Assembly: GCA_964226685.1 (NCBI GenBank)
Contig: CAXQRU010000111.1
Span: 1-15,963 of the forward strand
Length of the DNA: 15,963 nt
Direction: 5' to 3'
DNA from: CAXQRU01 sp964226685
GTDB lineage: Bacteria > Pseudomonadota > Gammaproteobacteria > Pseudomonadales > Cellvibrionaceae
The notes below the pieces were generated by a model that was given only the letters and a program-made list of their open reading frames with translations, was not told the DNA's origin and searched no databases. The number at the start of each line of letters is the position of its first letter. Position 1 is the first letter of the stretch. Position numbers and translations under genes: made by a program. This document shows positions 1 through 7,602 of this stretch, piece after piece.

Positions 1-40
1 CCCAAAAATTGGTTAAATATTATTATTTTAAGCGGAAGAC

Positions 41-69
41 TTGCACAAAAGTCATCTAATCACGATAAT
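41..69 (+). promoter_or_regulatory. Putative sigma70 promoter for gap
   Basis: A -35-like TTGCAC (41-46) is followed after exactly 17 bases by a -10-like GATAAT (64-69). The -10 matches the consensus at 5 of 6 positions, the -35 at only 3 of 6. Transcription would begin near 76, giving a leader of about 50 bases before the gap start at 127. No other gene is visible in bases 1-120. Assigned by pattern only. Confidence 0.45.
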
Positions 70-126
70 ACGCCCGCCTAATTCTCCCCAATAGGCTATT
101 TTCTCAACCAACTACGATAGGTGATA

Positions 127-1581
127 ATGGTGAATAGACCCAAGCCAGCTGACTATTTCAAAGATTGGAAAGAACGTGAAGCCTTAGCCGAAGACATGAT
201 TCCCATGATCGGCCGACTCTATCGAGAGCGCAATGTAAAGCTCTACCTCTACGGCAGCTCATTAATTAACCGCTCAGTCATCGACATTATGAAAAGTCAC
301 CGCGCGGTTAGGCAAGTTGAAGAAAATGAACTTTCCGAATTTGAAACCTATCCTGTATTGAAAGCCTTGTCTGCACTGAACCTTGGTGCTTGCCACCTGG
401 ATATCGGTAAGCTTGCTGTAAACTACATGAATACAGATAAGACTCAAGATATCAATGACTGGGTTAGCAACGAACTTAAAGAATTCATCGATCAGTGTCC
501 TCAAACCCAGCCGACCTCCCAAGATGTCGTACTCTATGGCTTTGGTCGTATTGGCCGTTTAGTGACGCGATTGTTAATCGAAAAAGCGGGTAGTGGCGAT
601 TTGTTACGTTTGCGCGCAGTTGTGGTGCGCAAAGGAAGTAGCCCCAACGATTTGGAAAAACGCGCTAGTTTGCTTAGAAGAGATTCTGTGCATGGCACTT
701 TTAAAGGGACGGTGCGAGTTGATGAAGAGACCAATACATTGGTCTGTAATGGTAATGAGATACGTATTATATACGCGAACTCGCCCAGTGAAATTGATTA
801 CACTGAGTATGGCATTAAGGACGCGATATTGATTGATAGCACAGGTGTATGGCGCGATGAAGAAGGTTTATCGCAACATTTGAAATGCAATGGCATCAAT
901 AAAGTATTGTTGACGGCGCCAGGCAAGGGCGATTTAAAGAATGTTGTTTATGGTATTAACAACAACGAAATTACGCCTGAAGATACCATTATTTCTGCAG
1001 CCTCCTGTACTACCAATGCTATTGTGCCAGTATTGAAAGCCATGATGGATAAGTTTGGGGTGAAAAGAGGTCACGTTGAAACCGTTCACTCGTATACAAA
1101 CGACCAAAACTTGATTGATAACTATCATAAAGGTGATAGGCGTGGTAGAAGCGCGGCACTGAATATGGTGTTAACAGAAACAGGGGCAGCTAAAGCCGTT
1201 CAAAAAGCAATTCCTGAATTGAAGGGTAAATTGACAGGTAACTCAATTCGAGTGCCAACCCCCAATGTTTCTATGGCAATACTGAATTTACAGTTAGAAA
1301 AGGCGACTAACAAAGAGGAACTCAATCATTATATGAGAGAGGTTGCTCTACACTCGCCCTTGCAGCAGCAGATTGATTACACAAACTCACCGGAAGTTGT
1401 ATCGAGTGATTTTGTTGGATCAAGGCAAGCGTGTATCTTTGACAGCAAAGCAACCATTGTTGACGAAGATTCCTGCGTATTGTATTGCTGGTATGACAAT
1501 GAATTTGGGTATAGCTGTCAGGTAGTTCGTTGTCTAGAGCAGATGGCTGGCATACATTACGCCATGTACCCAAAGGCTTGA
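127..1581 (+). CDS. gap: Glyceraldehyde-3-phosphate dehydrogenase, long form with N-terminal extension
   Basis: Catalyses the reversible oxidative phosphorylation of glyceraldehyde 3-phosphate in the cytosol. The 484-residue product has a typical GAPDH core after about 135 extra N-terminal residues; ordinary GAPDHs have about 335 residues. The dinucleotide loop GFGRIGR is at residues 138-144. The catalytic Cys is C294 in SAASCTTN and its His partner is H321 in VHSYTNDQ, with the usual spacing of 27. The C-terminal WYDNEFGYS motif is intact. Where NAD-dependent enzymes carry an Asp at the end of the second beta strand, this protein reads VVVRKGS (R168, K169), which may favour NADP. I chose ATG 127 because AGGTGAT (119-125) aligns with the 16S tail at good spacing; GTG 121 and GTG 130 are alternatives. 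A long GAPDH close to nqr is, as I recall, also found in Pseudomonas (PA3001). Its role there is not clear to me, and a gluconeogenic function is possible. Confidence 0.93.
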   Translation: MVNRPKPADYFKDWKEREALAEDMIPMIGRLYRERNVKLYLYGSSLINRSVIDIMKSHRAVRQVEENELSEFETYPVLKALSALNLGACHLDIGKLAVNYMNTDKTQDINDWVSNELKEFIDQCPQTQPTSQDVVLYGFGRIGRLVTRLLIEKAGSGDLLRLRAVVVRKGSSPNDLEKRASLLRRDSVHGTFKGTVRVDEETNTLVCNGNEIRIIYANSPSEIDYTEYGIKDAILIDSTGVWRDEEGLSQHLKCNGINKVLLTAPGKGDLKNVVYGINNNEITPEDTIISAASCTTNAIVPVLKAMMDKFGVKRGHVETVHSYTNDQNLIDNYHKGDRRGRSAALNMVLTETGAAKAVQKAIPELKGKLTGNSIRVPTPNVSMAILNLQLEKATNKEELNHYMREVALHSPLQQQIDYTNSPEVVSSDFVGSRQACIFDSKATIVDEDSCVLYCWYDNEFGYSCQVVRCLEQMAGIHYAMYPKA

Positions 1582-1601
1582 TCTTTAGTGCGGTGAATGA
1601 C

Positions 1602-1630
1602 TGGAAAGTGGAGTCGCTGGGGCTTATAAT
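1602..1630 (+). promoter_or_regulatory. Putative promoter of the nqr operon
   Basis: TGGAAA (1602-1607, 4 of 6 consensus matches) lies 17 bases before a perfect TATAAT (1625-1630). It starts 20 bases after the gap stop codon, so gap and nqr are probably separate units. Transcription would start near 1637 and give a leader of about 110 bases ahead of nqrA. A weaker alternative with TTGATT at 1700-1705 lies closer to nqrA but has a poor -10. Confidence 0.55.
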
Positions 1631-1654
1631 CCTCAACAACCATTTACAGCTTTA

Positions 1655-1690
1655 ATAGGTAACACCATGGATGGTGTTGAGTAGACCTAT
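1655..1690 (+). promoter_or_regulatory. Two-part stem-loop in the nqr leader
   Basis: The inner hairpin has perfect arms AACACCAT (1661-1668) and ATGGTGTT (1671-1678). An outer pair, ATAGGT (1655-1660) with ACCTAT (1685-1690), encloses it, leaving GAGTAG (1679-1684) as a one-sided bulge. No T-run follows, so it is not a standard intrinsic terminator of gap. If the promoter at 1602-1630 is used, the structure begins about 18 bases into the nqr transcript. It could be a regulatory or mRNA-stabilising element, or a protein-binding palindrome. Its function is unknown. Confidence 0.5.
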
Positions 1691-1746
1691 ACGTACTCAT
1701 TGATTCTAAAACAAGTTTCCCAATTATTAATTAGGCAAGAAGCGTT

Positions 1747-3090
1747 ATGATCAAAATTCGTCGAGGATTACATTTACCCATAACTGGTGAACCTAAGCCA
1801 GTGATACAAGCGGCACCAAAAGTGCGCCAGGTTGCTATCTTGGGTCCTGATTACCACGGTATGAAACCCACAATGGCCGTCAAAGAAGGTGACAAGGTCA
1901 AATGTGGGCAGCGCCTTTTCTCTGATAAAAAAACCGATGGAGTTCATTATACAGCTCCCGCAAGTGGTACTGTCAGTGCCATTAATCGCGGAGAGCGGCG
2001 TGTACTGCAATCGGTGGTTATTGACGTTGAAGGCGATGATTACATCGAATTTGAAAAATTTGATGCGGCATCGCTAGGTTCGCTTGAGCGTGAAACCATC
2101 GTTAATATTTTAACTCAGTCAGGACAATGGACGGCTTTTAGAACTCGGCCCTACAGCAAAGTTCCTCAACCAGACACCTTGCCAAATTCTATTTTTGTCA
2201 CCGCCATTGATACCAATCCATTAAGCGCAGATCCCGCCCTAATCATAAAGGAAAATGCCGATGCCTTTGAGCAAGGTGTGACTTTGTTGACGCGCTTAAC
2301 CGATGGTAATGTGTTTGTTTGTAAGAGTGATCAAGCACAAATCTCGACTCCTAACCATCCTAAGGTTGTGGTCGAGTCATTCGCTGGCAAGCATCCTGCT
2401 GGCAATGCCGGAACTCATATTCACTTCTTAGATCCCGTTTCCATGAATAAAACGGTTTGGACGATTGGTTATCAAGATGTGATTGCTATGGCCAAGCTAT
2501 TGACAACAGGCCGCTTATTTACCGATCGTGTGATTGCTCTTGCAGGCCCTGTTGTAAAAGAGCCTAAATTGTTGAAGACACAACTAGGCGCCAACACTGA
2601 CGAGCTTACCACTGGTCAAATCACTGATGAGCATGGCCGAGTCATATCCGGTTCCGTGTTTGGTGGTCGAACGGCTAAAGGCGCCTTTGCATTCCTTGGT
2701 CGTTACCATAATCAACTGAGCGTTTTGAAAGAAGGCAATGATCGTCCAATGCTTCATTACTTACGCCCAGGTTTCAACTATTTTTCTTCTATTAACATTT
2801 ATATTTCAAGCTTGTTTAAAAATAAGAAATTTAACTTCACTACCACTACTAGTGGGAGTGAGCGCGCGATGGTTCCCATTGGCACTTATGAAAAAGTGAT
2901 GCCAATGGATATTCTGCCAACACAGTTATTGCGTTCGCTCATTGTAGGTGATACCGATATGGCACAAAAACTGGGTTGCTTAGAGTTAGACGAAGAAGAT
3001 TTAGCTCTATGTACTTTTGTGTGCCCTGGAAAATATGAATATGGGCCCATTCTTCGGGACAACCTTGCGCGCATCGAGAAAGAGGGTTAA
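1747..3090 (+). CDS. nqrA: Na+-translocating NADH:quinone reductase subunit A
   Basis: NqrA is the large peripheral cytoplasmic subunit of the six-subunit Na+-NQR. It packs against NqrB and takes part in the quinone reduction site. The 447-residue product is full length for the family. It starts with the typical MIKIRRGLHLPI segment, followed by a lipoyl/biotinyl-like beta fold containing YTAPASGTV (about residues 68-76), and carries the conserved AGKHPAGNAGTHIHFLDP block in the middle. There is no signal peptide or membrane segment, as expected. The start ATG follows a weak AGG/AAG-type ribosome site. The stop is 3 bases before nqrB, so the genes are co-transcribed. The operon order A-B-C-D-E-F makes the assignment secure. 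Confidence 0.98.
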   Translation: MIKIRRGLHLPITGEPKPVIQAAPKVRQVAILGPDYHGMKPTMAVKEGDKVKCGQRLFSDKKTDGVHYTAPASGTVSAINRGERRVLQSVVIDVEGDDYIEFEKFDAASLGSLERETIVNILTQSGQWTAFRTRPYSKVPQPDTLPNSIFVTAIDTNPLSADPALIIKENADAFEQGVTLLTRLTDGNVFVCKSDQAQISTPNHPKVVVESFAGKHPAGNAGTHIHFLDPVSMNKTVWTIGYQDVIAMAKLLTTGRLFTDRVIALAGPVVKEPKLLKTQLGANTDELTTGQITDEHGRVISGSVFGGRTAKGAFAFLGRYHNQLSVLKEGNDRPMLHYLRPGFNYFSSINIYISSLFKNKKFNFTTTTSGSERAMVPIGTYEKVMPMDILPTQLLRSLIVGDTDMAQKLGCLELDEEDLALCTFVCPGKYEYGPILRDNLARIEKEG

Positions 3091-3093
3091 TTA

Positions 3094-4335
3094 ATGGGTT
3101 TACGTAAACTTTTAGATAATATGGAGCCACATTTTCATAAAGGTGGCAAATACGAAAAATGGTACGCGCTCTATGAAGCGGTGGATACGATTTTTTATCG
3201 TCCTGCAGCAGTGACAAAAAACACGGCTCATGTGCGCGATGGTGTCGATCTTAAACGCATCATGATTACTGTTTGGTTGTGTACTTTCCCGGCTATGTTT
3301 TATGGAATGTACAACCTAGGTTTTCAAGCAAATACCATCATCAACTCGACGGGTTATGCATATACCGCAGTTAATGATTGGCACGCACCGCTAATTGAAA
3401 TGTTTGCGGGTTATAACCCCAATAGCTGGTGGGATAACTTCTGGCATGGTGCTGTTTACTTCTTGCCTATCTACTTCACCGTTTTTGTTGTGGGAGGGTT
3501 CTGGGAAGTATTATTTGCCAGTATCCGTGGTCATGAAGTCAACGAAGGCTTCTTTGTCACCTCTATTCTTTTTGCCTTGATTTGCCCGCCAGATATTCCT
3601 TTATGGCAGGCGGCACTTGGTATTACCTTTGGTGTTGTTGTTGGTAAAGAAGTATTTGGTGGTACCGGCAAAAACTTCTTAAACCCAGCTCTGTCTGGTA
3701 GAGCGTTCTTGTACTTTGCTTATCCAGCTTATATGTCTGGTGATACAGTTTGGACCAGTGCAACGGTTGATGGTAGTACAGGTGCTACAGCGCTGTCCGT
3801 TGTATACAATCATGGTTTGGAAACATTGACCAGTCCAGAATTATCAGCTGCTGCGGGTACAAAAGTAGTCAGCTGGATGGACGCATTTATGGGTAATGTT
3901 TACGGTTCAATTGGAGAGGTGAGTACTCTAGCAATCTTTATCGGTGGAGCGATCTTATTGATAACACAAATTGCTTCATGGCGAATCGTTGCAGGTGTGA
4001 TGATAGGTATGGTAGCCACTTCCAGCTTATTCAATATCATTGGTTCAGAAACAAATAAGATGTTTGAGTTACCTTGGTATTGGCATTTGGTTATTGGTGG
4101 TTTTGCCTTTGGTATGATCTTTATGGCGACTGATCCAGTGTCCGCGTCAATGACAAATACCAGTAAGTGGCTCTATGGCATATTAATTGGTTTGATGACG
4201 GTACTCATCCGTGTGGTTAACCCTGCCTTCCCAGAAGGGATTATGTTAGCAATATTATTTGCCAATTTATTTGCCCCCCTATTGGATCACTTTGTTGTAC
4301 AGGCAAATATTAAAAGGAGGCTCGCTCGTGGCTAG
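3094..4335 (+). CDS. nqrB: Na+-translocating NADH:quinone reductase subunit B
   Basis: NqrB is the largest membrane subunit. It holds riboflavin and a covalently bound FMN and forms the main sodium path. The 413-residue protein has many hydrophobic segments and the conserved GTGKNFLNPALSGRAF region. The flavinylation motif D226-G-S-T-G-A-T232 is intact; T232 is the expected FMN acceptor, equivalent to T236 in Vibrio cholerae, and is modified by ApbE, encoded downstream. A GAGG stretch just before the nqrA stop serves as ribosome site. The last 8 bases overlap the nqrC start. An AGGAGG near the end of this gene belongs to nqrC. Confidence 0.98.
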   Translation: MGLRKLLDNMEPHFHKGGKYEKWYALYEAVDTIFYRPAAVTKNTAHVRDGVDLKRIMITVWLCTFPAMFYGMYNLGFQANTIINSTGYAYTAVNDWHAPLIEMFAGYNPNSWWDNFWHGAVYFLPIYFTVFVVGGFWEVLFASIRGHEVNEGFFVTSILFALICPPDIPLWQAALGITFGVVVGKEVFGGTGKNFLNPALSGRAFLYFAYPAYMSGDTVWTSATVDGSTGATALSVVYNHGLETLTSPELSAAAGTKVVSWMDAFMGNVYGSIGEVSTLAIFIGGAILLITQIASWRIVAGVMIGMVATSSLFNIIGSETNKMFELPWYWHLVIGGFAFGMIFMATDPVSASMTNTSKWLYGILIGLMTVLIRVVNPAFPEGIMLAILFANLFAPLLDHFVVQANIKRRLARG

Positions 4336-5089
4336 TAATGATTCCGTATCTAAAACGCTCACGGTGGCGCTAACCGTTTGTTTGGTTTGTTCTATTGTTG
4401 TGTCTGTAGCGGCCGTTGCTCTAAGACCTCAACAAGTCGCCAACAAGAAAGAAGATTATCGAAAAAATATTCTAGCGGCTGCAGGTTTATTAGAGTCTGG
4501 CAAAAAGGTCAATGAGCAGTTTGAGCAACAAATTACTGTCAAGTATGTAGATCTTGAGAGTGGTAAGTTTGTAGAAGGGCCGACAAATTATGACCTTCGA
4601 ACGGCCTCTAGAGATCCAGCGACTTCTGAAGCATTGGAAAAGAAAATCGACATCGCTAAGATCAAGCGTCAAGAGAACATAGCTGAGGTTTACTTGGTTC
4701 AAGAGGGTGAAAAAATCAAAAAGATTATTTTACCTATCAGAGGCTATGGTTTGTGGTCTACTTTGTATGGCTTCATAGCTTTGTCTGAAGATCTTAATAC
4801 CGTGGTTGGACTTGGCTTCTATGAGCATGGAGAAACCCCTGGCCTAGGTGGAGAAGTGGATAATCCAAGCTGGAAAGAAAAGTGGAAGGGCAAAATGCTT
4901 TATCAGGGAGAAAAGTATAAGCTTGATGTTCTTAAGGGTGCGGGCGCGCCTGCTGATGACCCCTATCAAGTAGATGGTTTGTCAGGTGCTACCCTTACGA
5001 CCAATGGTGTCGAAAATCTCGTTAAATTCTGGATGGGTGAAAATGGATATCGTCCTTTACTGACCAATTTGAAAAATGGAGGCGCCTAA
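4328..5089 (+). CDS. nqrC: Na+-translocating NADH:quinone reductase subunit C
   Basis: NqrC carries the second covalent FMN and passes electrons within the complex. It has one N-terminal membrane anchor (about residues 10-32, rich in V, L and A) and a periplasmic FMN-binding domain. The flavinylation motif S219-G-A-T222 within VDGLSGATLT is intact, and T222 is the predicted FMN site (V. cholerae T225). I placed the start at GTG 4328 because AGGAGG (4315-4320) lies 7 bases upstream. The open frame continues upstream to 4259, but that part overlaps nqrB. The resulting 253 residues fit the family. The gene overlaps the end of nqrB by 8 bases, and nqrD follows directly. Confidence 0.97.
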   Translation: MASNDSVSKTLTVALTVCLVCSIVVSVAAVALRPQQVANKKEDYRKNILAAAGLLESGKKVNEQFEQQITVKYVDLESGKFVEGPTNYDLRTASRDPATSEALEKKIDIAKIKRQENIAEVYLVQEGEKIKKIILPIRGYGLWSTLYGFIALSEDLNTVVGLGFYEHGETPGLGGEVDNPSWKEKWKGKMLYQGEKYKLDVLKGAGAPADDPYQVDGLSGATLTTNGVENLVKFWMGENGYRPLLTNLKNGGA

Positions 5090-5749
5090 ATGAAGGTTAA
5101 AGATTCACTATTAAGCCCGATTTTTGTTAATAATCCAATTGCTTTACAAATTTTGGGAATTTGTTCGGCTCTAGCCGTTACCAGTAGTTTGAATGTGACG
5201 TTGGTGATGTGCTTGGCAGTAACGGCGGTAACGGGCTTTTCCAACTTATTCGTTTCGATGGTGAGAAATTTTATACCTGGAAGTATTCGAATTATTGTGC
5301 AAATGACCATTATTGCCTCACTGGTGATCGTTGTCGATCAAATCCTGAAAGCAGTTGTTTATGATATTAGTAAGCAGCTCTCAGTTTTTGTGGGTTTGAT
5401 TATTACTAACTGTATCGTAATGGGGCGAGCTGAAGCTTTTGCAATGAAAAACCCTCCGGTTGCCAGTTTCTTTGATGGTATTGGTAATGGCGTTGGCTAC
5501 AGTGTTATGTTAATCATGATCGCGGTGATTAGAGAGCTATTTGGTTCTGGTTCGTTGTTTGGAATTCAGATACTCCCGCTAGCGACAGAAGGCGGCTGGT
5601 ATGTGTCCAATGGCTTATTACTGTTACCACCGAGTGCTTTCTTTATCATTGGTTTTATTATTTGGGGCATTCGTACTTTCAAGAAAGATCAAGTAGAGCA
5701 GAGTGAATTCAAAATCACCTCAAATACTAAAGCTCAGGAGGCCGTGTAA
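5090..5749 (+). CDS. nqrD: Na+-translocating NADH:quinone reductase subunit D
   Basis: NqrD is a hydrophobic subunit with about six membrane helices. Together with NqrE it holds an intramembrane iron centre, reported as [2Fe-2S] in recent structures. The expected cysteines are present: C25 in LGICSALA and C108 in TNCIVMGR, each offset by 4 from V. cholerae C29 and C112. The ATG directly follows the nqrC stop (TAAATG), with GGAGG (5078-5082) 7 bases upstream. The protein has 219 residues, slightly longer than usual because of a hydrophilic C-terminal tail (about residues 195-219). It overlaps nqrE by 1 base. Confidence 0.98.
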   Translation: MKVKDSLLSPIFVNNPIALQILGICSALAVTSSLNVTLVMCLAVTAVTGFSNLFVSMVRNFIPGSIRIIVQMTIIASLVIVVDQILKAVVYDISKQLSVFVGLIITNCIVMGRAEAFAMKNPPVASFFDGIGNGVGYSVMLIMIAVIRELFGSGSLFGIQILPLATEGGWYVSNGLLLLPPSAFFIIGFIIWGIRTFKKDQVEQSEFKITSNTKAQEAV

Positions 5750-6357
5750 TGGAAGAATTACTCAGTCTATTTGTTAGAGCCATATTCATTGACAATATGG
5801 CCCTATCTTTCTTCTTGGGGATGTGTACCTTTTTGGCCATTTCTAAAAAGGTTGATGCGGCGATTGGTCTTGGCGTTGCCGTTGTTGTCGTTTTGGTGAT
5901 TACAGTACCCATTAACAATTTGCTTTACACCTATCTTCTTCAGGATGGTGCTTTGGCGTGGGCGAATCTACCAGATGTCAATCTTAGCTTTTTGGGCTTG
6001 ATTGTCTACATCGGGGTGATTGCGGCCATCGTACAAATTATGGAGATGTTCTTAGATAAATTTGTACCTGCGCTTTACAACGCTTTAGGTGTCTTCTTGC
6101 CGCTTATTACTGTGAACTGTGCCATTATGGGTGCCTCTTTGTTCATGGTGGAGAGAAGCTACAATTTCGCTGAAAGTGTGGTCTACGGTGCTGGTTCTGG
6201 TATTGGTTGGGCGTTAGCTATTGTTGCATTGGCCGGTATTCGTGAAAAACTGAAGTACAGCGATGTACCAGAAGGACTCCAAGGCTTGGGTATTACATTT
6301 ATCACTGTAGGACTAATGTCACTTGGCTTTATGTCTTTCGGTGGAATCGATCTTTAA
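5749..6357 (+). CDS. nqrE: Na+-translocating NADH:quinone reductase subunit E
   Basis: NqrE is the membrane partner of NqrD and related to it in sequence, inserted in the opposite orientation. It supplies the other two ligands of the shared iron centre. The Cys residues C26 (LGMCTFLA) and C124 (TVNCAIMG) are conserved. The 202-residue product is almost entirely hydrophobic, with about six helices. The start overlaps the nqrD stop as TAATG, and CAGGAGG (5735-5741) gives a strong ribosome site. The ends of both nqrD and nqrE are typical, with no truncation. Confidence 0.98.
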   Translation: MEELLSLFVRAIFIDNMALSFFLGMCTFLAISKKVDAAIGLGVAVVVVLVITVPINNLLYTYLLQDGALAWANLPDVNLSFLGLIVYIGVIAAIVQIMEMFLDKFVPALYNALGVFLPLITVNCAIMGASLFMVERSYNFAESVVYGAGSGIGWALAIVALAGIREKLKYSDVPEGLQGLGITFITVGLMSLGFMSFGGIDL

Positions 6358-6378
6358 TCAGCAAATTTAGGTTATAGC

Positions 6379-7602
6379 ATGCAAACAGAAATTTTACTCG
6401 GTGTAGGGATGTTCACAGCTATTGTTATCGCGCTGGTTGTGATCATTCTTGCTGCTCGCTCGAAATTAGTGAACAGCGGTGAAGTGAAAATCGATGTGAA
6501 TGGTGAAAAGTCGATTAACACAGAAGCTGGTGGCAAACTTCTACAAACACTGGCTGAAAATGGGCTTTATTTAGCCTCTGCTTGTGGTGGTGGTGGTAGC
6601 TGTGCCCAGTGTAAATGTATTGTTAAATCAGGCGGCGGCTCGATGCTGCCAACAGAAGCTTCACACTTCACCAAAGCAGAAGCTCGTGAAGGTTGGAGAC
6701 TGTCATGTCAGGTTCCAGTTAAGGAAAATATGGAAATTGAAGTGCCTGAAGATGTATTTGGTGTGAAGCAATGGGAGTGTACTGTTGCCTCAAATCCCAA
6801 TGTTGCTACATTCATTAAGGAATTAACATTAACTTTGCCAGAGGGTGAGGATGTTAAATTCAGAGCAGGTGGTTATGTTCAGTTAGAAGCGCCCGTTCAC
6901 CATGTGAAATACTCCGATTTTGATATTGAAGCCGAGTATCGCGGAGATTGGGAGCGCTTTGGTTTCTTTGATTTAGAATCTAAGGTGACTGAACCGGTGA
7001 TTCGTGCTTACTCAATGGCCAATTACCCAGATGAAAAAGGTGTAGTTAAGTTTAATATTCGTATTGCAACTCCACCTCCTGGAAATAAAGAGATTCCACC
7101 AGGGCAGATGTCATCATGGGTGTTTAGCTTGAAACCAGGTGATAAGGTGACGGTATTTGGTCCATTTGGTGAGTTCTTTGCTAGAGACACCGATAACGAA
7201 ATGGTGTTTATTGGTGGTGGTGCCGGTATGGCTCCCATGCGGTCACATATTTTTGATCAATTAAAACGTTTGAACTCAAAGCGTAAAATTAGCTTTTGGT
7301 ACGGCGCACGTTCTTTGAGAGAGTTATTTTATCAAGACGAATATGATCAATTGGCTGCAGAGAATGAGAACTTTAAGTGGCACATTGCTTTGTCTGATCC
7401 ACAACAAGAAGATAACTGGAGCGGTCTAACTGGATTTATTCACAATGTTCTCTATGAAGAATATTTAAAGGATCACCCAGCTCCAGAAGATTGTGAGTAT
7501 TATATGTGTGGGCCACCAATGATGAATGCTGCCGTCATTAAGATGCTGAAAGATCTCGGTGTCGAAGAAGAAAATATTATGTTAGATGACTTTGGTGGCT
7601 AA
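6379..7602 (+). CDS. nqrF: Na+-translocating NADH:quinone reductase subunit F
   Basis: NqrF is the NADH-oxidising entry subunit. It has an N-terminal membrane helix (about residues 4-26), then a ferredoxin-like [2Fe-2S] domain with C69, C75, C78 and C110, then a ferredoxin-NADP reductase-like domain. In the latter, R209-A-Y-S-M-A binds FAD, GGGAGMAP (from residue 279) binds NADH, and C377-G-P-P closes the site. The 407 residues end in the typical LDDFGG. The gap after nqrE is 21 bases and contains only a weak AGG ribosome site (TTAGGTT), so initiation may be less efficient than in nqrC-nqrE. The last 17 bases overlap the predicted apbE start. Confidence 0.98.
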   Translation: MQTEILLGVGMFTAIVIALVVIILAARSKLVNSGEVKIDVNGEKSINTEAGGKLLQTLAENGLYLASACGGGGSCAQCKCIVKSGGGSMLPTEASHFTKAEAREGWRLSCQVPVKENMEIEVPEDVFGVKQWECTVASNPNVATFIKELTLTLPEGEDVKFRAGGYVQLEAPVHHVKYSDFDIEAEYRGDWERFGFFDLESKVTEPVIRAYSMANYPDEKGVVKFNIRIATPPPGNKEIPPGQMSSWVFSLKPGDKVTVFGPFGEFFARDTDNEMVFIGGGAGMAPMRSHIFDQLKRLNSKRKISFWYGARSLRELFYQDEYDQLAAENENFKWHIALSDPQQEDNWSGLTGFIHNVLYEEYLKDHPAPEDCEYYMCGPPMMNAAVIKMLKDLGVEEENIMLDDFGG

